A DNA stretch of 64,000 bases from Mycolicibacterium mageritense (GCF_010727475.1 NZ_AP022567.1:5270001-5334000), one strand, 5' to 3'. Numbered from the stretch's first letter, positions 53,630 through 62,260 are shown. The notes: generated by a model not told the origin, from the letters alone. Translations and numbers: made by a program.

Positions 53630-53689
53630 GCGAGCAGTCGCGCAGGTACCCGGGTAACCCGGTTACGGGGTACCTGCGCGTCTGCTCGC
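53630..53689. repeat. Palindromic repeat GCGAGCAG...CTGCTCGC, copy 3 (terminator position)
   Basis: The 22-base arms 53630-53651 and 53668-53689 pair with one mismatch around a 16-base loop. It lies between the convergent kinase and TSUP genes. Its left arm is almost identical to copy 1 (shared GCGAGCAGTCGCG, then AGGTACCCG). Confidence 0.8.
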
Positions 53690-53698
53690 ACTGAAAAG

Positions 53699-54460
53699 TC
53701 AGTAGGCGTCGAGCGCGAGCTTGACGGCCAGCGCGACCCCGGCCGCGCCGATCAGCACCCGCAGTGGCGTCGCCGGGGCGTGCCGCACGACGATCGGCCC
53801 CAGCCGTGACCCGATGAGACAGCCGAGCCCGAGCGGCACCACCGCGGGCCAGTACACGGGCGCCAGCGCCGTGAAGGCCACCGCGGCCACGGAGTTGGCG
53901 ACGCCGAGGATCACGTTCTTGCCCGCGTTGGCATGGGCGAGCGTGGCGCCACCGGCGCGCAGCAGCAGCGCCAACAACAGCACACCGGCCGCCGCGCCGA
54001 AATAGCCGCCGTAGATCGTGATCGCAAAGATGGCCGCGGCTTCGAACGTGACCCGCACGATGTGCTCGCGGTGATCGGCCACGCGCGCTTCCCGGTGTTC
54101 CTTGCGCGGCAGCAGGATCGCGACCGAGGCCACCGCGAGCAGGATGGGCACGACCTTCTCGAAGCCTTCGGCAGGTGTACACAGCAGCAGGGCCGCGCCG
54201 ACCGCGCCGCCGACCGCGGCCACCGGAATGATCCGCTTGATCCACTCGCCCTGGCCGGCAAGCTCGGGCCGCGAGCCCCACACGGACCCGATGCCGTTGA
54301 ACACGACGGCGACGGTGTTGGTCACGTTCGCGGTCACCGGTGGCAAACCGATCAGGAGCAGCGCGGGATAGGTGGCCACCGACGCTAGCCCGGCGATGCT
54401 GCCGGTCAACCCGCCCGCGACCCCGGCGACCACGAGCAATGCGACGTCCCAGAAACTCAT
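53699..54460 (-). CDS. TauE/SafE (TSUP) family membrane exporter
   Basis: 253 aa from ATG 54460; an in-frame GTG at 54496 would add 12 residues. About eight hydrophobic segments in two repeats are visible, each opening with a Gly-rich helix: GVAGGLTGSIAGLASVATYPALLL and YGGYFGAAAGVLLLALLL. TSUP proteins export sulfite, sulfonates or other small organic anions. It is the last gene of the minus-strand operon after the lipoprotein and 2OG oxygenase genes, so it may expel a by-product of that pathway. Confidence 0.85.
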   Translation of the reverse strand: MSFWDVALLVVAGVAGGLTGSIAGLASVATYPALLLIGLPPVTANVTNTVAVVFNGIGSVWGSRPELAGQGEWIKRIIPVAAVGGAVGAALLLCTPAEGFEKVVPILLAVASVAILLPRKEHREARVADHREHIVRVTFEAAAIFAITIYGGYFGAAAGVLLLALLLRAGGATLAHANAGKNVILGVANSVAAVAFTALAPVYWPAVVPLGLGCLIGSRLGPIVVRHAPATPLRVLIGAAGVALAVKLALDAY

Positions 54461-54546
54461 GCGGCGTGCCGGCCGGGGGTTGGCGGGGACGTGCACATCC
54501 CGACCACGCTACTTCCGCCGGCGAGCGCGGATGACGCCCGGGCCGG

Positions 54547-55515
54547 TTATTTCGCGAAGTTCGCCGTGATACGTTGCTGGAGATAGTCTTTCGCGCTGAT
54601 CGGGGGGTACTTGCCGGCCGGCCCCGCGATCATCACCTCGCTGTTGGCCTGCGCGAAGAACGCGATGCTGTACCGCGCGCCACGGTGCTCGTCGCGGCCC
54701 GGGCTGCGAACGCGGTGAAAGTTCGACGGCAGCAGATCGTCGCTCCACCTCATCAACATGTCGCCGATGTTGCACGTGATCGCGTCGTCTGACGGCTCGA
54801 TGGGTGTCCACTCCTGCTCGGCAGACTCCTTGCCAGGGCACACCTGCAATCCACCTTGTCCGGCCCGCTGGAACAGCAGTGTCAGGCAGTCGAAATCGGT
54901 ATGCGCCCCGGCACGCCACATCCCGTCGAGGTCGGCGTCGGCCGGGATCGCGAAGTAGTGCAGCAGCCGCAGCGTGCTCTGGTAGCTCGGTGATGCCGGA
55001 TCGTGTGCGTGCGTGAAGAACTCGCGCTCGAATCCCAGTTTCTCGGCGAACAGCGACAGCAGCTGCATCGCAAGAACCCAGCATCTGTGTTCGAAATCCA
55101 GCATGGTCTCCCTGAAGCCGGCCAACTCCTCGGCAGTCGGCCACAACCCGTCCATGTCCGACAAAGTGACCTGGTACGACTCCTTCTGATCTGGTGTCCC
55201 CACCGAGGGCCGGATCTGGGTCATGCTCTCCCAGCCCGAGTTGAAGCGCTTCGGCCGTCGTCCCTTGACCTCGTCGGGGAGTGCGAAGAACGACTCGGCC
55301 ATCGCGAACGCGGCCCGCACCTGCGCAAGGTCGATGCCGTGGTCGACCACCTGGAAGAATCCGATGCCGGTGGCTGCCGCCCACAATTCGTCGGCGATCT
55401 CGGCTCGCCTGGTGTCGAGCTGGGCCAACGAGATGCGCCGGATCTCCCGCTCCCGCTCGGTGCCGAGACCGCCCATGCGGACTTCTCGTTGCAGTTCGGT
55501 CAGGTCGTAGGTCAT
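54547..55515 (-). CDS. 2-oxoglutarate/Fe(II) oxygenase (isopenicillin N synthase-like)
   Basis: 322 aa, ATG 55515. Double-stranded beta-helix with iron ligands H205, D207 and H267 (GAHTDFD, NFHRV) and the co-substrate anchor R281-x-S283. The N-terminal DIOX_N domain contains GFFQVVDHGID. It is of the IPNS/thymine-hydroxylase/xanthine-type branch, not TauD. It couples 2OG decarboxylation to oxidation of a small molecule. It lies 33 bases downstream of the ABC lipoprotein gene, so the imported compound is its likely substrate. A second, distant paralogue is in the opposite operon at 58658. Confidence 0.9.
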   Translation of the reverse strand: MTYDLTELQREVRMGGLGTEREREIRRISLAQLDTRRAEIADELWAAATGIGFFQVVDHGIDLAQVRAAFAMAESFFALPDEVKGRRPKRFNSGWESMTQIRPSVGTPDQKESYQVTLSDMDGLWPTAEELAGFRETMLDFEHRCWVLAMQLLSLFAEKLGFEREFFTHAHDPASPSYQSTLRLLHYFAIPADADLDGMWRAGAHTDFDCLTLLFQRAGQGGLQVCPGKESAEQEWTPIEPSDDAITCNIGDMLMRWSDDLLPSNFHRVRSPGRDEHRGARYSIAFFAQANSEVMIAGPAGKYPPISAKDYLQQRITANFAK

Positions 55516-55548
55516 GCGATGTGCCTCTTCCGGTTCGTGGGTTGGGTG

Positions 55549-56712
55549 TCAGCCGATGGCGATGGTTTTGTCGGTGAACTCGTTGGTGAACAGATCGGCG
55601 GCGGACATGTCGCTGGGTACGTCGTTGCCGGTCGTGGCCAGCACGGGGCGGAGGTCGTCGAGGTTGCGCTGTACGCGAGCTTCGTCGTAGACGCCGAACG
55701 CTCCGCTGTTCTCATTGGCCAGCAGACCTTTCCCGGTGAGCAGGTCGGCGCTGTAGTCGGCCTCGGCCTCGGTGTATGGCGAGTACGTGGGATCCTGGGC
55801 CACCACATCCACGATCTTCTTGTTGGTGGCTTCGGGGGCAGCGACGTAATCGACACCGGACTGCTGGATGATCGGAACCAGCCTGTGCAGGCAGGGCGCG
55901 AACTCCCGGAGCCGGTCTGCGCGGACCACGATGTTGGATGCGTAGATGTCGTAGCCGGCGTCCTTGATCAAGCCGTACGCCACGGGCTTGTTCCATGCCG
56001 GGGTGTCGAACTCATAGGTGTAGGGCTCGGAGTTGGCGAAGCCCTGCTGGGCGAGCGTCGGATCGCCGACGAAACGCGACGGTGCGCCGTCGTAGCTGGT
56101 GTCGATTTGTGATTGCTTCAGCAGTCCCTTGCCCACCATCCACTGCGGAAATATCTGGTCTTTCGACACGACCACGGTCGTGTCGGTCTTACCGATATCC
56201 GCGACCGACGACCATTGCGGATGGCTCACCGGATCCCACATCAGGATCGCGGGACTGTACTTCAACAGCGGCGTGACCCCGACGACGGGTTGCTTGGCCG
56301 CGGCCGCGATCAGCTGGTCGCCGTGGACGATGCCGAGCATCGCCGAATCATCGACATAGAGCTGGGAGGTCACCGACTGGAACCCGATGGCCGGGCCACC
56401 GGACTTCAGTGTCAGGTCGACACCGGTGGCTTTCCCGCCGGCCATGAGAGGCCCCGTGACCGACTTGTTTTCGGTATCGACCCGATAGCCGGGGCCGAGC
56501 ATCGCGAAGACCGCACCCATGTCCGATTGCGGCTGCCACTGCAATTGGATCCCGATCTCGCGTGGGCAGACATCGGCGAGGTTCGGGCCGTCGGCGGATG
56601 CGGCGGACTGTGTTGGCTGGTCGGCATTGTCAGCCGTGTACGCGCATGCGGAGGTGAAGACAGCGGCCGCCATGGCAATGGCACCGGTGCGGCAGACGAT
56701 CGACTTGAGCAC
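55549..56712 (-). CDS. ABC transporter substrate-binding lipoprotein (NMT1/TauA-like)
   Basis: 387 aa from GTG 56712 with GGAG upstream (frame limit 56757). A lipoprotein signal leads to the lipobox VFTSAC, acylated Cys23, so it is anchored outside the membrane. The mature part (IGIQLQWQPQSDMGAVFAM, GGPAIGFQSV) looks like the nitrate/taurine/thiamine-pyrimidine (NMT1/THI5) binding fold. It is divergent from the ATPase and permease genes, and all three form one importer. The NMT1-type fold often binds pyrimidines or sulfonates, which is suggestive only. Confidence 0.86.
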   Translation of the reverse strand: MLKSIVCRTGAIAMAAAVFTSACAYTADNADQPTQSAASADGPNLADVCPREIGIQLQWQPQSDMGAVFAMLGPGYRVDTENKSVTGPLMAGGKATGVDLTLKSGGPAIGFQSVTSQLYVDDSAMLGIVHGDQLIAAAAKQPVVGVTPLLKYSPAILMWDPVSHPQWSSVADIGKTDTTVVVSKDQIFPQWMVGKGLLKQSQIDTSYDGAPSRFVGDPTLAQQGFANSEPYTYEFDTPAWNKPVAYGLIKDAGYDIYASNIVVRADRLREFAPCLHRLVPIIQQSGVDYVAAPEATNKKIVDVVAQDPTYSPYTEAEADYSADLLTGKGLLANENSGAFGVYDEARVQRNLDDLRPVLATTGNDVPSDMSAADLFTNEFTDKTIAIG

Positions 56713-56961
56713 GACTCTCCTCGGGGTTGGCAGTGGCGAAGCCACGCTCGCAACCATCGATTACATGCAGTCGGTTCTTTCGTTGCGGTCGCGTTACCGG
56801 TTCCGCCGAACGGCAGATGTCGGCGAAAAAGGCTGAGAAATCGCGTTGTTCGAGGCGCCTCTTACGCAGTTGTAACGCGGGGCAATCGACACGTCATGCA
56901 TGTAACCAATGCTGGGGGAGCGCACGCGACATCCTGTTGCATGCAGATCGGAGACCCAGAA
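56713..56961. promoter_or_regulatory. Divergent promoter region of the ABC/2OG operons
   Basis: This 249-base region serves the lipoprotein gene leftwards and the ATPase gene rightwards. TTACATGCA (56761-56769) and TGCATGTAA (56897-56905) form an inverted pair 127 bases apart, one near each start, and could bind the GntR regulator encoded at 59716 and loop the DNA. TTACGCAGTTGTAA (near 56862) is a second, smaller inverted sequence. Confidence 0.4.
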
Positions 56962-57759
56962 GTGCCCCCGAACCCCGTCCGGCAGTTGGCCGATCCGATG
57001 CGCACCGCCGACGCGAGCCGCCTCACCCACGGGCAGCGCGTTGTTTTCGCCGATGTCACCAAGAGCTATGCCACCGGCACCGTCGCGCTCGACCATGTCG
57101 ATCTCGCGATCGAACACGGCGGCTTCGTCGCAGTCGTCGGGCCATCCGGTTGCGGCAAGTCGACCTTGTTACGGATGGCCGCGGGCCTGGAGCAGCCCAC
57201 AACAGGCTCCGTCGCGCTCGACACCGACTCGGTCGGCTTCATCTTCCAGGAACCCACTCTGTTGCCGTGGCGCACCGTGCGCGCCAACGTCGAGTTGTGC
57301 GCAGAGCTCGGAGCATCGAGCCGATCGGAGACCAAACAGCGTGCTGCAGAGGCTATTTCGACGGTCGGGTTGGAGCAGTTCGCCGGCCAGTTACCGAGCG
57401 CGCTGTCCGGAGGCATGAAGATGCGGGTGTCGTTGGCGCGGGCTTTGACGCTTTCGCCACAGCTCATGCTGCTCGACGAGCCGTTCGGTGCGCTCGATGA
57501 GATGACCCGGTTGGACATGCAGGTCGAGCTGCAGCGGCTGTACACGCAGGAGGAGTTCACGGCGATGTTCGTCACCCATTCGGTTTCCGAGGCCGTCTAC
57601 CTGGCCAAGCGGGTTGTGGTGATGACGGCGCGCCCCGGCCGCATCGCGAGCGTCATCGATGTCGACTTCCCTTATCCCAGGCCACCGGAACTGCGTTTCG
57701 ACACTCGCTTCACCGAGTACGTGCAGCGCGTTTCCGGCATGCTGCACGGGCACGTGTGA
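56962..57759 (+). CDS. ABC transporter ATPase (NitT/TauT family)
   Basis: 265 aa from GTG 56962 (GGAG nine bases upstream; ATG 56941 and ATG 56998 are alternatives). Walker A GPSGCGKST, Q-loop FIFQEPTLLPWRTV, signature LSGGMKMRVSLARAL, Walker B LMLLDEP and the H-loop VTHSVSEA are all intact. The VVVMTARPGRIASV ending is typical of TauB/SsuB-type ATPases. The permease follows with a one-base overlap. Confidence 0.94.
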   Translation: MPPNPVRQLADPMRTADASRLTHGQRVVFADVTKSYATGTVALDHVDLAIEHGGFVAVVGPSGCGKSTLLRMAAGLEQPTTGSVALDTDSVGFIFQEPTLLPWRTVRANVELCAELGASSRSETKQRAAEAISTVGLEQFAGQLPSALSGGMKMRVSLARALTLSPQLMLLDEPFGALDEMTRLDMQVELQRLYTQEEFTAMFVTHSVSEAVYLAKRVVVMTARPGRIASVIDVDFPYPRPPELRFDTRFTEYVQRVSGMLHGHV

Positions 57760-58631
57760 TGACCGCAACCGTGACCACGGCGGGTGCCCTGGCTCGCCGC
57801 AGCCTAACCGGGCCGGTGGCGTCGTCACGCGTTCGGATGGCACGGACCCGGAGCGTGGCCGGCGCGGTGGCATATCCGGTGCTGTCGCTGCTCGGCGCGT
57901 TGGTGGCCTGGTCGGCGGTGAGCTACGGAGTCCTTCCGCCGGAGCGGCGATTCCTGTTGCCGCCACCGATCGATGTCCTGCGCAACTCCCTGCTCGATCC
58001 GGCTTCTCTCGGGCCGATGCTGTCGGCATTGTCGGTCACCGCGCAGGTGACGGCCGTCGGTTTCGTCGTGGCTGTCGTCGTGGGCGTCGGCACCGGGATC
58101 CTGATGAGTCAGGCCCGTTGGATCGAGCGCGTGATCTACCCATATGCAGTGGTGATCCAGGTGATTCCGATCCTGGCGATCGTCCCGTTGATCGGGCTGT
58201 GGTTCGGCTACGGCATGGCGGCCCGAACCCTGGTCTGTGTTCTGATCGCGGTGTTTCCGATCGTCACCAACACCCATTTCGGAATCCGGTCGGTCGACGG
58301 GGGCTTGCACGAACTGTTCACGCTGTCGCGCGCGTCGCGCTGGGATCGTCTGACGAAACTCGAACTGCGCGCCGCGCTTCCGACCATCCTGACCGGTATC
58401 ACCACCGCGTCCGGACTGGTGGTGGTGGGCGCGATCATCGGCGACATGTTCTTCGCCAAAGGACAGCCGGGCATCGGGACGCTGCTCGACGTTTATCGAG
58501 GCCGGCTGCAATCCGACGACCTGATCGCTGCGATCGTGCTCGCCTCGTTCTTCGGTGTCCTGGTGTTCGGTGCGATGCGGATCCTGGCCCGGTTCGCCGT
58601 CGGCAGCTGGCACGAATCCGGCCGGCCCTGA
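57759..58631 (+). CDS. ABC transporter permease (NitT/TauT family)
   Basis: 290 aa, ATG 57759 overlapping the ATPase stop (TGATG). About six membrane helices; VIQVIPILAIVPLIGLWFGYG and the EAA-like loop RASRWDRLTKLELRAALPTILTGITTASG contact the ATPase. The permease is the single membrane subunit, assumed homodimeric. It imports the solute bound by the lipoprotein encoded at 55549. Confidence 0.93.
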   Translation: MTATVTTAGALARRSLTGPVASSRVRMARTRSVAGAVAYPVLSLLGALVAWSAVSYGVLPPERRFLLPPPIDVLRNSLLDPASLGPMLSALSVTAQVTAVGFVVAVVVGVGTGILMSQARWIERVIYPYAVVIQVIPILAIVPLIGLWFGYGMAARTLVCVLIAVFPIVTNTHFGIRSVDGGLHELFTLSRASRWDRLTKLELRAALPTILTGITTASGLVVVGAIIGDMFFAKGQPGIGTLLDVYRGRLQSDDLIAAIVLASFFGVLVFGAMRILARFAVGSWHESGRP

Positions 58632-58657
58632 TCAACTGACGGAGAAAGGAAACACCA

Positions 58658-59719
58658 ATGGAAACACCAGCTTTCGAGGTTCCGGTGATCGATGTCTCGC
58701 CGTACGTCAAGGGTGGTGATGCGCATTCGGATGCCGACTGTGCCCGGGTGGCCCGAGCATTCGACGCCGCGTGCCGTGAACCCGGCTTCATGCAGATCGT
58801 GGGGCACGGCATCGACACTGCCGCGATCACCGAGCTCACGGATGCGCTAGACGAGTTCTTCGGCCTCCCGATCTCCGTCAAGAAGGGCTACCGCCGGGAG
58901 CCGGCCACCAATCGTGGCTACTCCCCGCCGAAAAGCGAATCGTTGAGCATGAGCCTGGGTATCGCCCCGGCCAACCAGATGAACGACTATTACGAGGCCT
59001 ACACCGTGGGCACCGAGGCGGCCATGTTTCCGCAATTGGGTCTGCCCGAGCTCAGCTACGCGGCCAACAACTGGCCGGACGCGGCGCCCGGATTCCGGTC
59101 GGCCGTCAATCAATACTTCGTCCGCGCACAAGGGCTGGCCCGGGTTCTCATGACAGTGGTCACCGATGCGCTGCAGCTTCCGCCCGGATACTTCGACCCG
59201 ATGATCGACCACTCGATCGAGGTGCTGAAGATGAACAACTTCGCTCTGCCCGAAGGGGATTCCGCGTTCTCCGGAGACCTCACCGGGATGGGCGCACACT
59301 CGGACTTCGGCATCTTGACGATACTGTGGGCCGATCGCGTGCCCGGCCTACAGGTGCTCGACCGCGACGGTGCCTGGCACGACGTGATGCCCGCCGACGG
59401 TGCCCTGTTGCTGAACCTGGGCGATGCCATGGCGCGGTGGACCAACGACCGGTGGATGTCGACGATTCACCGGGTCGATCCGCCCGTGCGTGACGGCCGC
59501 ATCGAGCGCAGGCGCTCCGCGGCCTTCTTCTTCGACGGCAATCACGATGCGGTGCTCGAAGCGTTGCCCGGCACGCTGGCCCCGGGCGAGATCGGATACG
59601 AACCGATCACCGTGGCCGCCAACATCGCCATGAAGGTGGCAGGCCTGCGCACCGGCGTGGCGCCCGGGGCGACGCTGCGGGAAGCGGAACGCGTTGCGGC
59701 AGCGGGTGAGCCGCGGTGA
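58658..59719 (+). CDS. 2-oxoglutarate/Fe(II) oxygenase (isopenicillin N synthase-like), second copy
   Basis: 353 aa, ATG 58658 after GGAGAAAGGA. The fold and facial triad are intact: H214, D216 and H271 (GAHSDFG, TIHRV), with R285-x-S287 for 2OG. GFMQIVGHGID is the DIOX_N motif. It differs clearly from the protein at 54547, so the pair is not a recent duplication and probably catalyses different steps. It is overlapped at its 3' end by the GntR gene (GTGA) and lies in the same operon as the transporter and a deaminase-type hydrolase. Confidence 0.91.
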   Translation: METPAFEVPVIDVSPYVKGGDAHSDADCARVARAFDAACREPGFMQIVGHGIDTAAITELTDALDEFFGLPISVKKGYRREPATNRGYSPPKSESLSMSLGIAPANQMNDYYEAYTVGTEAAMFPQLGLPELSYAANNWPDAAPGFRSAVNQYFVRAQGLARVLMTVVTDALQLPPGYFDPMIDHSIEVLKMNNFALPEGDSAFSGDLTGMGAHSDFGILTILWADRVPGLQVLDRDGAWHDVMPADGALLLNLGDAMARWTNDRWMSTIHRVDPPVRDGRIERRRSAAFFFDGNHDAVLEALPGTLAPGEIGYEPITVAANIAMKVAGLRTGVAPGATLREAERVAAAGEPR

Positions 59720-60360
59720 CGGCACCGCAGCGGACCCCCTTGAACGACTCGGTCCACGATGCACTGCAGGAGTTGATCTTCAGTGGCGAGCTCGCACCGG
59801 GCAGCGCGCTGAGCGTGCCCGCACTCGCGGCGCGGCTGGACGTCAGCCGTACTCCGGTGCGCGAAGCCGTCCAGCAGCTCATCTACGAGGGGCTGGCCAC
59901 CCACACGCGCAACGCGGGCGCTCGGGTCGCCTCGCTGGACGCCGACGCCATCAAAGGCGTGTTCCAGGTGCGCGAGGTGCTCGACGGTCTGGCGGCGCAC
60001 AGCGCGACGCTGAAGGCCGGTCGCGCGACCATCGAGCAGCTGGCAAAGATGGTGCAGGTTCAACGCGAGATGCTCGACGAGCTGCCCGACCAAGGCCGCG
60101 ACGCTGCTCTTGACCTCCAGTTCCACACCCTCATTCGGGAGACGTCGGCCAACCGGTCGCTGTGCGAGGCGTTGGCGCGTCTCGACGGCCAGGCGCACCT
60201 CTACCGGTCGGACATGTGGGTTACCGAACTCAACCGACGGCTGGCCGTCACCGAGCACGAACGCATCGTGGCAGCCATCGAGGCAGGCGATGCAGAAGGA
60301 GCGCGGGCCGCCGCCTGCGCTCATGTCGCCGGGCTCTACGTCCGCACCTGTAGGTCATGA
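59716..60360 (+). CDS. GntR-family regulator (FCD subfamily)
   Basis: 214 aa from GTG 59716, which overlaps the oxygenase stop by four bases. The winged helix LNDSVHDALQELIFSGELAPGSALSVPALAARLDVSRTPVREAVQQLIYEGL is textbook GntR. The FCD ligand domain (about 75-214) keeps FQVREVLDGLAAHSA, LDLQFHTLIRETSANRSL and HERIVAAIEAGDAEGARAAACAHV, with metal-binding His candidates. It probably senses the operon's substrate or an intermediate and binds the divergent promoter region. Confidence 0.93.
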   Translation: MTAPQRTPLNDSVHDALQELIFSGELAPGSALSVPALAARLDVSRTPVREAVQQLIYEGLATHTRNAGARVASLDADAIKGVFQVREVLDGLAAHSATLKAGRATIEQLAKMVQVQREMLDELPDQGRDAALDLQFHTLIRETSANRSLCEALARLDGQAHLYRSDMWVTELNRRLAVTEHERIVAAIEAGDAEGARAAACAHVAGLYVRTCRS

Positions 60361-61619
60361 CGGATATGAAGGACCAACTGCCGAAACAGGTTTCGTGGCT
60401 GCGCGGGGCCACGCTCGTCGACGGATCGGTCGTCGACGTGGAACTCGGCCGTGCTGACGGCCACGGGATCGTCACCAGGGTCATGCCTGCCGCTGCCGAC
60501 CCTCCGGTCGACGACGCGACGGTGGACTTGACCGGATACGTCCTCATGACGGCCCCCGCCGAACCACACGCTCATCTGGACAAGGCGTTGTCCTGGGACG
60601 TGCTGCGCCCACCGCTCACCGACCTGCCGGGCGCGATCGCGAGCTGGAGAACAGGATCGGCGGCATTCGACGAAGACTCCTTCCGAGATCGGGCTGGCGC
60701 CGCGGCAATGGCCATGGTGCGCAACGGAACCACCGCCGTGCGTACCCATGTCGACATCCTGCCCACCGGAGACCCACTGCGCGGCGTGCGTGCCGTGGCC
60801 GCCGTCCGGGCACACCTGCATGACGTGATCGACATCGAGATCGTGGCGCTGCTCAAGGACTACTCGAGCGTCGAGCTGTTGTATGCCGCGCTCGATGCGG
60901 GCGCTGATCTGGTCGGCGGCTCGCCCCACGGCACGGCCGACCCGCAGGCCGAACTGGCGCGGCTCCTCGATGTCGCCGAGCGCCGCGGCGTCGGCGCCGA
61001 CCTGCACACCGACGAGTTTCTGGTCGGTGACCACCACACCATCGCCGATTACGCCATGCGGGTCAGCGGCTGGCCCGAAGGCCGGATCCGCACCGCGAGC
61101 CACTGCACCCGGTTGGGCACGATGTCGCGGAGTGAGCTCGACGAGTTGCTGCCCCGCATCGCCGAGGCCGGCATGGGGGTGGTGACCAACCCGATCACCA
61201 ATCTGTACCTGCAGGGGCGCAACCATCCGGTGGGCACGCCGCGCGGAATCACCGCCATCGCCGCGCTGCGTGAGGCCGGGGCGCCGGTCGCGGCCGGTGC
61301 CGACAATGTGCGGGATCCGTTCAATCCGTTGGGCCGCAGTGACGCGCTGGAGACCGCGGCACTGACGGTGATCGCCGGCCACGCTCATCCCGAGGTTGCC
61401 GTCGCGATGGTGACCGACGAAGCGCGTCGGGTGATGGGACTGCCCGCAGCCGGTCCGCGCATCGGCGCCCGCGCGGAGCTGCTGGCAGTGCGCGGGGCGG
61501 GACTGCTCGAGGTGCTCGCCACCGCCCCGGCCGATCGGGTGGCGATCCACGACGGCGCGGTGGTGTCGATCAGCGAAACCCGCACCTGGACGGCGAGTGC
61601 GAAGAAAGTGATTGCGTGA
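60357..61619 (+). CDS. Cytosine-deaminase-like metal-dependent amidohydrolase
   Basis: 420 aa, ATG 60357 overlapping the GntR stop (ATGA). The metal motif is H71-A-H73-L-D-K in PAEPHAHLDKAL. It continues with VRTHVD, the catalytic LHTDE, SHCTRLG and the final metal Asp in GADNVRDPFNP. This is the CodA/AtzB-C-like group that removes amino or alkylamino groups from pyrimidines, triazines and similar rings, or opens amide rings. Its place in an import/oxygenase operon suggests it acts after oxidation. Confidence 0.9.
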   Translation: MTDMKDQLPKQVSWLRGATLVDGSVVDVELGRADGHGIVTRVMPAAADPPVDDATVDLTGYVLMTAPAEPHAHLDKALSWDVLRPPLTDLPGAIASWRTGSAAFDEDSFRDRAGAAAMAMVRNGTTAVRTHVDILPTGDPLRGVRAVAAVRAHLHDVIDIEIVALLKDYSSVELLYAALDAGADLVGGSPHGTADPQAELARLLDVAERRGVGADLHTDEFLVGDHHTIADYAMRVSGWPEGRIRTASHCTRLGTMSRSELDELLPRIAEAGMGVVTNPITNLYLQGRNHPVGTPRGITAIAALREAGAPVAAGADNVRDPFNPLGRSDALETAALTVIAGHAHPEVAVAMVTDEARRVMGLPAAGPRIGARAELLAVRGAGLLEVLATAPADRVAIHDGAVVSISETRTWTASAKKVIA

Positions 61620-61648
61620 TCGGCTGGGCAGCGTCTAGCATCGCCAAC

Positions 61649-61690
61649 GTGCCGAGGCGACTCGTAGTAGCAACCCGCAGCGGGGTCTGA
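61649..61690 (+). CDS. Leader peptide rich in branched-chain residues
   Basis: A 13-codon frame, GTG CCG AGG CGA CTC GTA GTA GCA ACC CGC AGC GGG GTC TGA, encodes VPRRLVVATRSGV. A -10-like TAGCAT sits about eight bases before the GTG and no ribosome site is visible, so the peptide may be read from a leaderless message. Its stop lies in the loop region of a long hairpin. It looks like a ribosome-sensing Leu/Val leader controlling the gene at 61762. Confidence 0.6.
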   Translation: MPRRLVVATRSGV

Positions 61691-61731
61691 TCTGGACCGA
61701 CCCCTCGCTGTGGGTCGTCGCTACTCGTCGG
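61658..61731 (+). promoter_or_regulatory. Attenuator hairpin of the LeuA-domain gene
   Basis: CAGCGGGGTC (61678-61687) pairs with GACCCCTCGCTG (61699-61710), with one bulge. The pairing extends outward from CGACTCGTAGTAGC to GCTACTCGTCG with mismatches. The 5' arm is inside the leader-peptide codons, as expected for transcription attenuation. The U tract after the stem is weak, so a translational effect is also possible. Confidence 0.55.
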
Positions 61732-61761
61732 TCAATTCCTCTGAGCAGAGAAGACCGGCAC

Positions 61762-62256
61762 ATGTTCACCTCATCGGCAACGCAAACCACCGACCAACCG
61801 TCGTTCGCGGCCAGCTTCACCGCGCCCTTGCCGCGGGGCCTCCGCGACGCGGGCCACTCGGCGTCCTGGGATTCGTTTCTTGCTGAGTACGCGCCGAGCA
61901 CGGGCCCGCTGCGGCTCGGCCAGTGGCGTTGCACCGACGCCACACGTCCGGCGGGGCGCCTTGGGCCACAAGCGCGCAACTATCAGGCCACCTTGGCCAT
62001 CGGCGACACTATCAGCACGTCGTCCGCGGCCGCCAGTGGCCCGGTCGCCGCGTTGACGGCGATGCTGCACGAGCGCGGCATCGCGGTCGAGACGACGTCG
62101 TTCCACCAATTGCCGACCGGTGGGCGGACCGCCACGTTCGTCAGAGGGTGCGACGGCGTGCGCGCCGAATGGGCGATGGGGCTGGCCGAGGATCCCGAGC
62201 AGTCGGCGTTGCGCGCGGTGATCGCGTGTGCGAACCGGCTGTTGACGGCAGCCTGA
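61762..62256 (+). CDS. Stand-alone LeuA regulatory (allosteric) domain protein
   Basis: 164 aa, ATG 61762. LRLGQWRCTDATRPAGRLGPQARNYQATLAIGDTISTSSAAASGPVAALTAMLHERGIAVETTSFHQ and ATFVRGCDGVRAEWAMGLAEDPEQSALRAVIACANRL resemble the C-terminal leucine-sensing domain of 2-isopropylmalate synthase. The catalytic TIM barrel is absent, so it cannot make isopropylmalate. It may modulate LeuA or another enzyme by binding a branched-chain amino acid. The leader peptide and hairpin upstream support branched-chain amino-acid control. Confidence 0.78.
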   Translation: MFTSSATQTTDQPSFAASFTAPLPRGLRDAGHSASWDSFLAEYAPSTGPLRLGQWRCTDATRPAGRLGPQARNYQATLAIGDTISTSSAAASGPVAALTAMLHERGIAVETTSFHQLPTGGRTATFVRGCDGVRAEWAMGLAEDPEQSALRAVIACANRLLTAA

Positions 62257-62260
62257 GCCG

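Noticed and set aside
56113..56961. Upstream extension of the ABC ATPase frame
   Set aside because: It runs antisense through the lipoprotein gene; the ATPase family starts near 56962-56998 and a ribosome site supports 56962.
54547..59719. Taurine/alkylsulfonate utilisation operon
   Set aside because: The transporter type and the TSUP exporter would fit, but both oxygenases are IPNS-like rather than TauD-like and a CodA-like hydrolase is present; kept only as an alternative.
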